DNA from: DATIRA01 sp963766505
Lineage (GTDB): Bacteria > Pseudomonadota > Gammaproteobacteria > Steroidobacterales > Steroidobacteraceae
NCBI GenBank assembly: GCA_963766505.1
Contig: CAVYAL010000005.1
Span: forward strand, 682,001 to 746,000
DNA: 64,000 nt
Direction of reading: 5' to 3'
Part shown: positions 17,312 through 26,434 of the stretch, one piece after another
Layout: every line of letters begins with the position of its first letter
Numbering within the stretch: the first letter of the stretch is position 1
The notes under the pieces: generated by a model
What the model was told of the DNA's origin: nothing
Seen by the model: the letters and a program-made list of their open reading frames with translations, nothing else
Database searches by the model: none
Made by a program: the position numbers and the translations under genes

Positions 17312-18004
17312 TCAGCCGAGACTGGACTGATCCACGCGCACGCCCGGGCCCATCGTCGAGGACACCGCGACGCGCTTCAGATAAACACCCTTGGCTGCCG
17401 AAGGCTTCGCCTTCTGCAGGTCGGCCAGCAGCGCGTTCAGGTTCTCCTTCAGCGCCTGCACCTCGAAGCTCGCCTTGCCGATCGACGCATGCACGACGCC
17501 GCCCTTGTCGGCCCGGAACCGGACCTGGCCGGCCTTGGCGTTGCGGACTGCGTTCGCAACATCGGGCGTCACGGTGCCCACCTTGGGGTTCGGCATCAGG
17601 CCGCGAGGGCCCAGGATCTGGCCGAGCTGGCCGACGACGCGCATCGCGTCCGGACTCGCCACGACCACGTCGAAATTCAGCTCCCCGGCCTTCACCTTCT
17701 CGGCGAGATCCTCGAGGCCGACGATGTCGGCGCCGGCTTCCCGCGCCGCGTCGGCATTCTTGCCCGACGTGAACACCGCCACGCGCACGGACTTGCCGGT
17801 GCCGTTCGGCAGCACGGTCGATCCGCGCACCTGCTGGTCCGACTTCTGCGGATCGACGCCGAGGTTGACCGAAACGTCCACGCTCTCGTCGAACTTGGCG
17901 ACGGCCAGTTCCTTGACCAGCGCCAGCGCCTCGTCGATCGGGTAGTACTTCGCGGGCGTGACCTTGTCAGCCCAGCTCTTCATACGCTTTGCCACGGCCA
18001 CCAT
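17312..18004 (-). CDS. rplA: 50S ribosomal protein L1
   Basis: L1 forms the mobile stalk at the E site and can repress the rplKA transcript. The 230-residue product has the family's normal length and hallmark LPNGTGKSVRVAVF and PNPKVGTVTPDVANAVRNAKAGQ segments. The start at 18004 lies one base after the rplK stop, with GGAG six bases upstream, supporting coupled translation. Confidence 0.97.
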   Translation of the reverse strand: MVAVAKRMKSWADKVTPAKYYPIDEALALVKELAVAKFDESVDVSVNLGVDPQKSDQQVRGSTVLPNGTGKSVRVAVFTSGKNADAAREAGADIVGLEDLAEKVKAGELNFDVVVASPDAMRVVGQLGQILGPRGLMPNPKVGTVTPDVANAVRNAKAGQVRFRADKGGVVHASIGKASFEVQALKENLNALLADLQKAKPSAAKGVYLKRVAVSSTMGPGVRVDQSSLG

Positions 18005-18005
18005 G

Positions 18006-18437
18006 TCAGACTCCTTCCACGTCCACGCCCATGCTGCGGGCGCTCCCCGCGATCGTCCGGACGGCCGCGTCGAGGTCGGCGGCAGTCAGGTCCGGCTGCT
18101 TGGCCTTGGCGATCTCCTCCAGCTGCTGCCGGGTGATCCGCCCCACCTTGGCCGTGTTCGGGGTGCCGCTGCCCTTCTCGAGGCCGATCGCCTTGCGGAT
18201 CAGCACCGAGGCCGGCGGCGTCTTCATGATGAAAGTGAAGCTGCGGTCGCTGTAGACCGTGATCACGACCGGGATCGGCAATCCCTTCTCGACGTTCTGC
18301 GTCTGCGCATTGAACTGCTTGCAGAACTCCATGATGTTGACACCCTGCTGGCCCAGCGCCGGCCCGATGGGCGGGCTCGGGTTCGCCTGGCCGGCTGGCA
18401 CCTGCAGTTTCACGTAGCCTTGGACTTTCTTCGCCAT
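18006..18437 (-). CDS. rplK: 50S ribosomal protein L11
   Basis: L11 forms the GTPase-associated centre with 23S rRNA helices 43-44 and is the site of thiostrepton action and of stringent signalling with RelA. The 143-residue protein has the conserved PAGQANPSPPIGPALGQQG loop (residues 16-34) and the C-terminal RNA-binding domain with GSARSMGVDVEG. It overlaps nothing and leads directly into rplA. The gap to nusG holds repeat copy C. Confidence 0.98.
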   Translation of the reverse strand: MAKKVQGYVKLQVPAGQANPSPPIGPALGQQGVNIMEFCKQFNAQTQNVEKGLPIPVVITVYSDRSFTFIMKTPPASVLIRKAIGLEKGSGTPNTAKVGRITRQQLEEIAKAKQPDLTAADLDAAVRTIAGSARSMGVDVEGV

Positions 18438-18480
18438 CTCGCACCTCTGTGGGTTCGAACGCCCCGAAGGGCTCCCCGTT

Positions 18481-18570
18481 GGACAGGGGCTAGGGACCAG
18501 GGGTTAGGGGATAGTCAGGAGGCCCGGTGGCCCGCTCTTCACTATCCCCTATCCCCTGATCCCTATCCCT
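18481..18570. repeat. G-tract/C-tract inverted repeat, copy C
   Basis: The G-rich arm is at about 18481-18514 and the C-rich arm at about 18540-18570. They share the GGGGATAG/CTATCCCC core with the copies at 2468, 4100 and 20889. It lies in the nusG-rplK gap, so here too it interrupts the superoperon without touching a coding region. Confidence 0.85.
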
Positions 18571-18577
18571 TCACTCG

Positions 18578-19111
18578 TCAGGCCTTCTCGACCTGGCTGA
18601 AATCCAGCTCCACAGGCGTCGAGCGCCCGAGGATCTGCACCGCCACCTGCAGGCGGCTCTTCTCGTAATTGACCGACTCGACGACGCCGTTGAAGTCGTT
18701 GAACGGGCCGCTGGTGACCCGGACGACCTCGCCCGGCTCGAACAGCACCTTCGGCCGCGGCTTCTCGGCACCCTCCTCGACCCGACGCAGGATGGCGTTC
18801 GCCTCCTTGTCGGTGATCGGCGCCGGCTTCTCCGGCGTTCCGCCGATGAAGCCGAGCACCTTGGGCGTCTCGCGCACCAGGTGCCAGGTCTCCTCGTTCA
18901 TCTCCATCTGCACCAGCACGTAGCCGGGGAAGAACTTGCGCTCGCTCTTGCGGCGCTGCCCTTCGCGCATCTCGACGACTTCCTCGGTGGGCACCAGGAT
19001 CTCGCCGAACTTGTCCTCGAGCCCGTGCAGCCGGATCCGCTCCTTCAGCATCCCGGCAACCTTGTGCTCGAAATTCGAGTAGGCGTGCACGACGTACCAG
19101 CGCAGCGCCAC
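18578..19111 (-). CDS. nusG: Transcription termination/antitermination factor NusG
   Basis: NusG binds RNA polymerase through its NGN domain and S10 or Rho through its KOW domain. The product has RWYVVHAYSNFEHKV at the start, FPGYVLVQMEMNE and VLGFIGG in the NGN domain, and the KOW segment (GEVVRVTSGPFNDFNGVVE) near residue 127. I chose the GTG at 19111 (MALRWYVV, 177 residues), three bases upstream of which the secE stop ends. A TTG at 19117 would add two residues. The gene is coupled to secE. Confidence 0.95.
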   Translation of the reverse strand: MALRWYVVHAYSNFEHKVAGMLKERIRLHGLEDKFGEILVPTEEVVEMREGQRRKSERKFFPGYVLVQMEMNEETWHLVRETPKVLGFIGGTPEKPAPITDKEANAILRRVEEGAEKPRPKVLFEPGEVVRVTSGPFNDFNGVVESVNYEKSRLQVAVQILGRSTPVELDFSQVEKA

Positions 19112-19113
19112 GA

Positions 19114-19491
19114 TCAACCCCCCTGCCCGGTCAGGGCGCGCGTCAGTGCACCCAGCAACCAGTCGAGGATCCAGAAGAAGATGCCCATCACCAGCACCGC
19201 CACGGCGACGATCAGCGTGGTCTGCAACGTCTCCTGCCGCGTCGGCCAGACGACCTTGCGCAGCTCTATCCGGGAGTCGCTGACGAAATCCCAGAGCGCC
19301 CGGCCCTTCTCGGACTGCAAAGCCACGAAGATGCCCACGGCCAGCGCCAACAGCACGATCACCCAGCGGACCGCGAGCGGATAGCTGTCGAGCAGGTAGA
19401 AACCCGCGATGCCGCCGACGAGGATCGCCAGCGCCGCCGCCAGCTTCACGGTGTCCAGCGCACCGGCACCGGTTGCTTGCTTGTCGCTCAT
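19114..19491 (-). CDS. secE: Preprotein translocase subunit SecE
   Basis: SecE clamps SecY in the Sec translocon of the inner membrane. The 125-residue product starting MSDKQATG has three predicted membrane segments (about residues 17-35, 42-60 and 92-115), as in other gammaproteobacteria, and the conserved amphipathic stretch (ELRKVVWPTRQET). An upstream in-frame start at 19584 would reach into the tRNA-Trp region and was discarded. A GGGAG site precedes the chosen start. Confidence 0.95.
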   Translation of the reverse strand: MSDKQATGAGALDTVKLAAALAILVGGIAGFYLLDSYPLAVRWVIVLLALAVGIFVALQSEKGRALWDFVSDSRIELRKVVWPTRQETLQTTLIVAVAVLVMGIFFWILDWLLGALTRALTGQGG

Positions 19492-19554
19492 GTGCTCCCG
19501 CCGGGGACCTTCGCCCCGGGCCTTCAGTTGAGTTGCCCGCTCACGCGCCCGAAA

Positions 19555-19630
19555 TGGCAGGCCAGGAGGGAATCGAACCCCCAACCTGCGGTTTTGGAGA
19601 CCGCCGCTCTGCCAATTGAGCTACTGGCCT
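19555..19630 (-). tRNA. tRNA-Trp (CCA anticodon)
   Basis: This is a 76-base cloverleaf with a 7-bp acceptor stem AGGCCAG/CTGGCCT, encoded CCA end, anticodon loop CTCCAAA and T-loop GTTCGAT. It lies between tuf copy 2 and secE and is probably processed from the tuf-secE transcript. Confidence 0.97.
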
Positions 19631-19650
19631 GCGCGTAAGGCTGCCCGCCG

Positions 19651-20841
<1,191 letters not shown>

Positions 20842-20888
20842 GACCGTTACCTTTGCAACTGATTCTCTAGTGACTCGTGACTACTGAT

Positions 20889-21013
20889 CAGGGAATAGTG
20901 AGCAGGGGATAGGGGGCAGTGGCCCGCAGCCAGCGACACAGATCCGTCCTGCACCGGCTACCGCAAACCGCGCCTCTTCACTATGCCCTAACCGCTATCC
21001 CCTATCCCCTTCC
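20889..21013. repeat. G-tract/C-tract inverted repeat, copy D
   Basis: The G-rich arm (about 20889-20921) and the C-rich arm (about 20979-21013) are separated by about 57 bases. The C arm ends CTATCCCCTATCCCC. This is the most degenerate copy: one arm has AGGGAATAG in place of the perfect unit. It lies between tRNA-Thr and tuf copy 2. Confidence 0.8.
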
Positions 21014-21022
21014 CAAAAACTC

Positions 21023-21098
<76 letters not shown>

Positions 21099-21132
21099 CG
21101 TCTTCCCGTCAATCCCTCGCCCGCCCCCTTTA

Positions 21133-21206
<74 letters not shown>

Positions 21207-21258
21207 GGAGTTCACCCGCTTCCGACCGGCGAGGCCCACGCCTCCCGCTCGCTCGATC

Positions 21259-21344
21259 TGGTGGAGGGGGTAGGATTCGAACCTACGTAGGCATGAGCCG
21301 GCAGATTTACAGTCTGCTCCCGTTGGCCGCTTGGGTACCCCTCC
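21259..21344 (-). tRNA. tRNA-Tyr (GTA anticodon)
   Basis: This is an 86-base class II tRNA with a long variable arm, acceptor stem GGAGGGG/CCCCTCC, anticodon loop CTGTAAA and encoded CCA. It is the first gene of the tRNA-tuf operon. Confidence 0.97.
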
Positions 21345-21362
21345 GCGGACAGAGAGCCGCGT

Positions 21363-21391
21363 ATTGTCTTAGGCTACCCGCCCGGTGTCAA
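21363..21391 (-). promoter_or_regulatory. Promoter of the tRNA-tuf-secE superoperon
   Basis: A perfect TTGACA (21386-21391) and GACAAT (21363-21368) are separated by 17 bases on the minus strand, about 19 bases before tRNA-Tyr. The GC-rich stretch between the -10 box and the tRNA resembles a stringent-control discriminator. Confidence 0.7.
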
Positions 21392-21408
21392 CGGCAGTCG
21401 TGGGCCAA

Positions 21409-22296
21409 TCAGGGGGGACTGGCCCCGGCCGGGGCCAGGTCCACGATTTCGACCTCGCCGGGGTCCAGGTCCCGGCCCAGGAACCTGCTGCCGACCCGGG
21501 CGAAGCGCTCGGCCCCATCGGTCGCCAGCAGTCGCACCGACCCCCGGCGCGCGCTGCCGGCGCGCAGCCCGGCCCGCTCCAGGACCCCGACCAGGGCCCG
21601 CGCCGTCGTCCAGGCGGAATCCACGATCCCGACCCGGCCCCCGAGCACGCCGGCGATCGCGGGCGCCAGCACCGGGAAATGGGTGCAGCCGAGCACCAGC
21701 GTATCGGGCGGGGGCGCCTGGGCCGCCTCGTCGAACAGCGGCTCGAGGTAGTGCCGGACGACACCCTCGACGACCGGGCCCTCGACCCAGCCCTCTTCTG
21801 CCAGTGCGACGAACAGCGGACAGGCCCGGGACACGACACGCGCATCGGGACGGCCGCGGTGGATCGCCGCCTCGTAAGCTCGGCCGCGAACCGTGCTCTC
21901 GGTGGCGATAACGGCGATGCTCCCGGAGCGAGTCGCCGCGCAGGCCGCCTGCGCGCCCGGCTCGACGACGCCGAGCACCGGCATCGGCGCGAACCCGGCC
22001 CGCAGCGCCTCCAGCGCTACGGCCGAGGCCGTATTGCAGGCCACGACCAGCCCCTTCACGCCGCGCTCGCGCAGCTGCGCCGCCGCCTGCAGCGAATAGC
22101 GCCGGATCGAGTCGGGGCTCTTGGTGCCGTATGGCAATCGCGCGGTGTCGCCGAGGTAGAGAAAATCCTCATGCGGCAGTGCGAGCTCGAGCTGGCGCAA
22201 CACCGTGAGACCGCCCACGCCGGAGTCGAAAACGCCGATCGGCAGGCTTGCGGCTGGCCGCTGTGCGGAGCATGCGATGTCGGAAGCTTGCTTCAT
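21409..22296 (-). CDS. murI: Glutamate racemase
   Basis: MurI interconverts L- and D-glutamate for peptidoglycan precursor synthesis in the cytoplasm. Both catalytic cysteines are present, in ACNTAS (near residue 87) and LGCTHFP (near residue 205). The N-terminal GVFDSGVGGLTVL and YLGDTARLPYG segments are also present. I took the ATG at 22296 (295 residues, starting MKQASDIA). Earlier in-frame starts at 22335 and 22371 are possible, and none has a clear ribosome-binding site. The gene ends close to the tRNA promoter but reads away from it. Confidence 0.93.
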   Translation of the reverse strand: MKQASDIACSAQRPAASLPIGVFDSGVGGLTVLRQLELALPHEDFLYLGDTARLPYGTKSPDSIRRYSLQAAAQLRERGVKGLVVACNTASAVALEALRAGFAPMPVLGVVEPGAQAACAATRSGSIAVIATESTVRGRAYEAAIHRGRPDARVVSRACPLFVALAEEGWVEGPVVEGVVRHYLEPLFDEAAQAPPPDTLVLGCTHFPVLAPAIAGVLGGRVGIVDSAWTTARALVGVLERAGLRAGSARRGSVRLLATDGAERFARVGSRFLGRDLDPGEVEIVDLAPAGASPP

Positions 22297-22409
22297 CAGC
22301 GGGGCGCAAGCATAGCCGAGGGCGGGCCGCCACATGACATAACTGGATACTTCGCCCGCACGGTATTCCATGTTCCGCGACAGCGTGCATAATTGTCCCC
22401 AGACCGGTG

Positions 22410-22715
22410 ATGCGGTCTGCGGTGACCAGGCAGCGCTGCGCAGTGGAAAGAAGACTTACAACAAGACATCGTGCGCGGACCAGCGTCTACGTACTGCTTC
22501 CAGGGAAGAAGCGACGACTCTGTCGTGCAAGCAACCTGAGCGCGACCGGCGTGTTCCTGGAAACGGGCGGCATGGGCCTGCGCATGGGGCAGACCGTCGA
22601 GATCGCGTTCGCGATCAAGCTCGGCGTGGTGACGAAGATCCATCGTCGGACGGCCGTCGTCGCGCACATCTCCAGGGGCGGCACCGGGCTGATGATGGAG
22701 AGTCACGGCGGTTGA
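22410..22715 (+). CDS. PilZ domain protein (single domain)
   Basis: This 101-residue protein is almost only a PilZ domain, the common cyclic di-GMP receptor fold. The two ligand-binding signatures can be seen: an arginine cluster RRLTTRHRAR near residues 14-23 and NLSATGVF (the D/NxSxxG motif) near residue 42. There is no signal peptide or membrane segment. The start is the ATG at 22410. A GTG immediately upstream would add one residue. Its target is unknown. It lies between murI (opposite strand) and the V-type ATPase operon, about 140 bases before it, so a functional link is only possible. Confidence 0.75.
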   Translation: MRSAVTRQRCAVERRLTTRHRARTSVYVLLPGKKRRLCRASNLSATGVFLETGGMGLRMGQTVEIAFAIKLGVVTKIHRRTAVVAHISRGGTGLMMESHGG

Positions 22716-22855
22716 CGCTGGACTGCGGGAACTGCCCGCCCGGTAAGGGATTCTGCTGATTCGGATCGTCTGCGCCCGCCCGTATTTTGGTTGCGGGCGG
22801 CCCAGGCGGTTGCAGTGAATTTTTGCGCGGCCGCCGCAAACTACGGTGGATCCGC

Positions 22856-23194
22856 ATGGCAGCCGGCAATCCTCAGACCGATACGGTCGCAGCGATCAAC
22901 CGCGTGCTCGAAGCGGAGCGCGAGATGGCGGACGCCGCCGCCGCGGCGGATCGCGAGGCCGAGCAGATCCTAGAGACTGCGCGGGACAAGCGACGCCGGA
23001 TCCTCGAGCGCGCGCGGCAACGTGCCTCGCGAATGCACACCCACGCCGCCGCGGAACTCGACAAGGCCCTGGCCGAACTCGAGGCGACCGGCGAGACGGA
23101 GGACGACGGCGGTAGCGGGGCGGATGCTGCACTGGCGCAGGCCGTGCGGACGCTGGCCGAGCGACTTACGTCCGCGCGCGATGCCAGCCACTGA
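22856..23194 (+). CDS. V/A-type ATPase peripheral-stalk subunit (G/H-like)
   Basis: This is a 112-residue, highly charged, Ala/Glu/Arg-rich protein predicted to be one long helix (about residues 15-80). That is typical of the G (also called H) subunit, which pairs with subunit E to form the peripheral stalks of V/A-type ATPases. It is the first gene of a nine-gene operon in the position G takes in Thermus-type operons. The start at 22856 is preceded by GGTGGA. Sequence identity in such coiled coils is weak, so the call rests mainly on shape and position. Confidence 0.75.
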   Translation: MAAGNPQTDTVAAINRVLEAEREMADAAAAADREAEQILETARDKRRRILERARQRASRMHTHAAAELDKALAELEATGETEDDGGSGADAALAQAVRTLAERLTSARDASH

Positions 23195-23951
23195 CCTCTC
23201 GTTCGCGTTTTCGCAGCCAAGGCTCCAGTCGCGATTCGGCAGGCGTCCGGCCGCAGCCGACTGGCGGCGACTCGAAGCAATCCAGGACACGGGCGTACGC
23301 CTGCAGGCGATCCGCGACGGTCCTTTCGGTTCCTGGGTAAGCGGCCTCGGCCCGACGTCCACCGTCGAGCAGATCGAGCGGCGCCTTCGGGAGGGCTGGA
23401 CGCAGGCAGTGGCGGAAGTTGCCGGGTGGCAGCCCCGCCGATGGCAGCCGGCGGTGCGCTGGCTCAGCTGGCTTCCCTACCTGCCGGCGCTGCAGAAACT
23501 GGCCCGTGGCGGCCGGCCCCGCAACTGGATGCGGGACGATCCGGTGCTGGGCGGAATCGTGGCGGGGGATCCGCGCGAGCGCCGGCGCCAGCTCGAGGGC
23601 ACGCCTCTCGCGCCATTGATCCAGGGATTCGACGAGCAGGCAGACGTCGCAGGTGCCTGGACACGTCACTGGCGCTCGCTGTGGCCGGACACGTCGCGCG
23701 ACTCGCCGCTGCTGCGGCTCGCGTGCGCATTCGGCGAGCACCGCCGGCGTCTTGCGGACCTGCCCGAGACGACCGGGTCGGAACAGGAACTGTCGCGACT
23801 GGAAAGGCTGCTGCGACGCAGCTTCCGTCATCATCCGCTGTCGGCGGTCGCATGCACGGCATACCTCGGCCTGCTGGCGCTCGATGCGCTCCGTCTGCGG
23901 GGCGCGCTCGTCACGGGTGCGCTGCGCGAGCGCGGGAGCGTCGCAAGATGA
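23181..23951 (+). CDS. Probable V/A-type ATPase subunit C (V0D/AC39-like), divergent
   Basis: This is a 256-residue, Arg- and Leu-rich, helical protein without a signal peptide, overlapping its neighbours on both sides. AC39/subunit C is the funnel that joins the rotor shaft to the c-ring. Two stretches resemble that family: an N-terminal Arg-rich helix pair ending in AIRDGPFGSWV (about residues 35-45), like the YGxxL repeat of AC39, and a C-terminal helix pair near residues 212-245. It is about 100 residues shorter than typical subunit C, and it is the only candidate for that role in the operon. It could instead be a DUF2764-type analogue. Confidence 0.55.
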   Translation: MPATDLSFAFSQPRLQSRFGRRPAAADWRRLEAIQDTGVRLQAIRDGPFGSWVSGLGPTSTVEQIERRLREGWTQAVAEVAGWQPRRWQPAVRWLSWLPYLPALQKLARGGRPRNWMRDDPVLGGIVAGDPRERRRQLEGTPLAPLIQGFDEQADVAGAWTRHWRSLWPDTSRDSPLLRLACAFGEHRRRLADLPETTGSEQELSRLERLLRRSFRHHPLSAVACTAYLGLLALDALRLRGALVTGALRERGSVAR

Positions 23952-25786
23952 TGCTCAGGCCGGCACCCGCGAGCTGGTTCGAGCTGCTCACCTCACGTGA
24001 GGAACTCGGCGCGGTGCTGGACTGCCTCGCGACGGCGGGATCCGTCCAGCTGCAGGCATACAGCCGCTCGGGGTCGCGCCTGCCGCTGCCGGACCTGCGC
24101 AACACGCTCAGCGATTACGAGACGCTCGCGAAGCGCCATGGCCACTACTGGCCGGCGGCGAAAATGCGGCCGCCGACGGCCGATCACCCGATCATCGAGG
24201 TACCCCGCGAGGCCTGCGAGCGCCTGAAGTCCTGGGCGCGCACTGCCGACCCGCTGATCGCGGAAATCGAATCCATCGAGTCTTCGCGCGAGGAGATCGA
24301 GCTGCTCCGGCAACTGGTGAAGAGCGGTGCAGGGGAGCTGCCGCGGATCGATCAGTTCGCCGCAGCCGGACCGGTTCTCGCCGGGCGCATCTACGTCTGC
24401 GACGCGAAGGAGGCGATGCAGGGGCTGCCGCCCTCGGTGATGTCCCAACAGGTCCCGGCAGAGAAGGCGACTTTCGTGCTCGCGATAGGACCGCGGGAGC
24501 AGATCGCAGAGCTCGACCAGGCCATGGCTGCACGAAAGGCACGGGTGCTGGAGCTGCCGGAGCAGATGCCGGCCGAGCCAGGCGAACTCGCTGAGTTCCT
24601 CGAGCAGCGGCACGAGTCACTGGATGCGCGGGAGGCGCGCGCGCGTAAAGAGCTCGCGGGGCTCAATGAGTCGCACTCGGTCGCAGACGCGCTCGGCGAC
24701 CTGGCGCTGGCCTCCTGGCTCGTCGCCCATGTGCCCGAGCTTCCGGTCACAGAGCATTTCGCCTGGGTGACCGGCTGGTGCTCGGACCCCGACGACACGC
24801 GGCTCTGCGGGGCACTGGACCGGCGCGGGCTGCACTATCTGCTGCGCTTCACCGAGGCGCCGGAGGGCGAACTCGCGCCGACCGTGCTGCACAACCCGCT
24901 ATGGGCCCGCCCGTTCGAGGTCTTCTCCGGGCTGATGGGCGTTCCGGGCAGTCGGGAGGCGGACCCGACCTTCGTCGTGGCGCTGCTCGCCCCGCTGATG
25001 TTCGGCTACATGTTCGGCGACGTCGCGCAGGGCCTGGCGCTGATCGCGATCGGCGTTGCACTGCGCCGCAAGCTTCCGGCGCTGAAGCTGCTGATTCCAG
25101 GCGGGGCTGTCGCGGTCGTCTTCGGCTTCGCCTTCGGCAGCCTGCTGGCGCGCGAAGATTTGATCCCTGCGTTCTGGCTGCATCCGCTCGAGGAACCCCT
25201 GGTCGTGCTGGGGACGGCGCTCGGCTTCGGCGCCGTCGTGATCACGCTCGGGCTGCTGCTCGATGCGCTGCAGCACCACTGGCGTGGCGAGGGTCGCAAG
25301 TGGCTCGCGAGCGACGCGGGACTGCTGTGCGCCTATCTCGGCGCGCTGGGAGCCACGCAGGACGCACGGGCGCTCTGGGCGCTGCCGATCGGCATCGCCT
25401 GGGTCATCGGCGGCGCGGCGCTCGTCTCGCCGAAGGCGGCGCTTGCAGCGGCCGGCCAGGCCGCCGGCGAGCTGATCGAACGCATACTCCAGCTCGCGGT
25501 CAACACGATCTCGTTCGTGCGCGTCGGTGCGTTCGCGCTCGCGCACGCGGGCCTGTGCACCGCCGTAGTCGGCATCGCCGAAGCCGCCGGGCCGGGCTAC
25601 TGGCCGGTGCTCATCCTCGGCAATGCCGTGATCGTCGCGCTGGAAGGCCTGGTCGTCGGCATCCAGACGACGCGGCTGATCCTGTTCGAGTTCTTCATCC
25701 GGTTTCTGTCGGCACAGGGGCGGCGCTTCGAGCCGCTGCCACCGCCGACGGGCACGACCTTTCCGACCTCCGGGAGCACACCATGA
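23948..25786 (+). CDS. atpI: V-type ATPase subunit I (a subunit)
   Basis: Subunit I forms the ion half-channels beside the c-ring. The 612-residue protein has a cytoplasmic N-terminal half (about residues 1-320) and a membrane half with about seven hydrophobic segments from residue 335 on (FGYMFGDVAQGLALIAIG, then a conserved GxAFGSLL). The key arginine is visible in SFVRVGAFALAHAGL near residue 520. It starts with ATG at 23948, overlapping the upstream stop by four bases, and its own stop overlaps the start of atpK. The length is slightly below that of many homologues. Confidence 0.92.
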   Translation: MMLRPAPASWFELLTSREELGAVLDCLATAGSVQLQAYSRSGSRLPLPDLRNTLSDYETLAKRHGHYWPAAKMRPPTADHPIIEVPREACERLKSWARTADPLIAEIESIESSREEIELLRQLVKSGAGELPRIDQFAAAGPVLAGRIYVCDAKEAMQGLPPSVMSQQVPAEKATFVLAIGPREQIAELDQAMAARKARVLELPEQMPAEPGELAEFLEQRHESLDAREARARKELAGLNESHSVADALGDLALASWLVAHVPELPVTEHFAWVTGWCSDPDDTRLCGALDRRGLHYLLRFTEAPEGELAPTVLHNPLWARPFEVFSGLMGVPGSREADPTFVVALLAPLMFGYMFGDVAQGLALIAIGVALRRKLPALKLLIPGGAVAVVFGFAFGSLLAREDLIPAFWLHPLEEPLVVLGTALGFGAVVITLGLLLDALQHHWRGEGRKWLASDAGLLCAYLGALGATQDARALWALPIGIAWVIGGAALVSPKAALAAAGQAAGELIERILQLAVNTISFVRVGAFALAHAGLCTAVVGIAEAAGPGYWPVLILGNAVIVALEGLVVGIQTTRLILFEFFIRFLSAQGRRFEPLPPPTGTTFPTSGSTP

Positions 25787-26133
25787 AAAAACCTGTCCGC
25801 TGGGCGCTCGCCGTCGCTGCGATGACGCTCATTACCGCTGCCATCGCCACGGCTGCGCTGGTGCTTGCCGGCCCGGCACTGGCCGCCGAGGTCGCCGGCC
25901 CGGCGCTCGACCCGGGCGTATTGCGCTGGGGCTTCGCTTCCGCTGCGGCCTCGGCCGGCCTCGCTGCGCTCGGCGCAGGTTACGCGGTCGCGCAGGTCGG
26001 TACCGCGGCGCTGGGCGCACTGGCCGAGAAGCCCGAGCTCTTCGGACGCGTACTGGTGATGGTCGGCCTCGCGGAAGGCATCGCGATCTACGGGCTGATC
26101 GTCTCGATCCTGATCCTGAACCGCCTGGGCTGA
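25783..26133 (+). CDS. atpK: V-type ATPase subunit K (proteolipid c subunit)
   Basis: This 116-residue proteolipid has an N-terminal hydrophobic segment (residues 7-35) that may be a cleaved signal, as in Thermus, followed by one hairpin of two membrane helices. The ion-carrying carboxylate is Glu98 in VGLAEGIAIYG. The first hairpin helix carries Gln71 in AVAQVGTAALG. The conserved loop is AEKPELFGR. It is translationally coupled to atpI through an ATGA overlap. A c-ring of single hairpins would follow if no duplicated copy exists elsewhere. Confidence 0.93.
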   Translation: MKKPVRWALAVAAMTLITAAIATAALVLAGPALAAEVAGPALDPGVLRWGFASAAASAGLAALGAGYAVAQVGTAALGALAEKPELFGRVLVMVGLAEGIAIYGLIVSILILNRLG

Positions 26134-26134
26134 A

Positions 26135-26434
26135 ATGGCACGCATCCTCTACATCGGTGATGCGGTTACCGCGGCAGGCTACCGGCTGGCCGGCGCCGAG
26201 ACGCGAATTCCCGCCGAGGGCGAGGTCGTCGAGGCCATCCGCGAGGCGGTCAGCGGCGATGCGGACCTGGTGCTGCTCTCACCGGCACTCGCCGAGTCGC
26301 TGCCGGACCCGGAACTCGCGCAGGTGCTCGCGATGGAGCGTCCGCTCGTCGCGCTGGTGCCCGAGCTGTACGGCGAAGCTCGTCCACCTGACCTTAAGCG
26401 CGAAGTGCGAGCCGCGCTGGGGATCGAGGCATGA
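26135..26434 (+). CDS. atpF: V-type ATPase subunit F
   Basis: This 99-residue product matches the small central-stalk subunit F, which binds subunit D in the rotor. It opens with the typical MARILYIGDAVTAAGYRLAG and contains a DLVLLSPALAE segment and a LVALVPE strand, forming the Rossmann-like F domain. The start lies two bases after the atpK stop and its stop overlaps the start of atpE. Confidence 0.88.
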   Translation: MARILYIGDAVTAAGYRLAGAETRIPAEGEVVEAIREAVSGDADLVLLSPALAESLPDPELAQVLAMERPLVALVPELYGEARPPDLKREVRAALGIEA

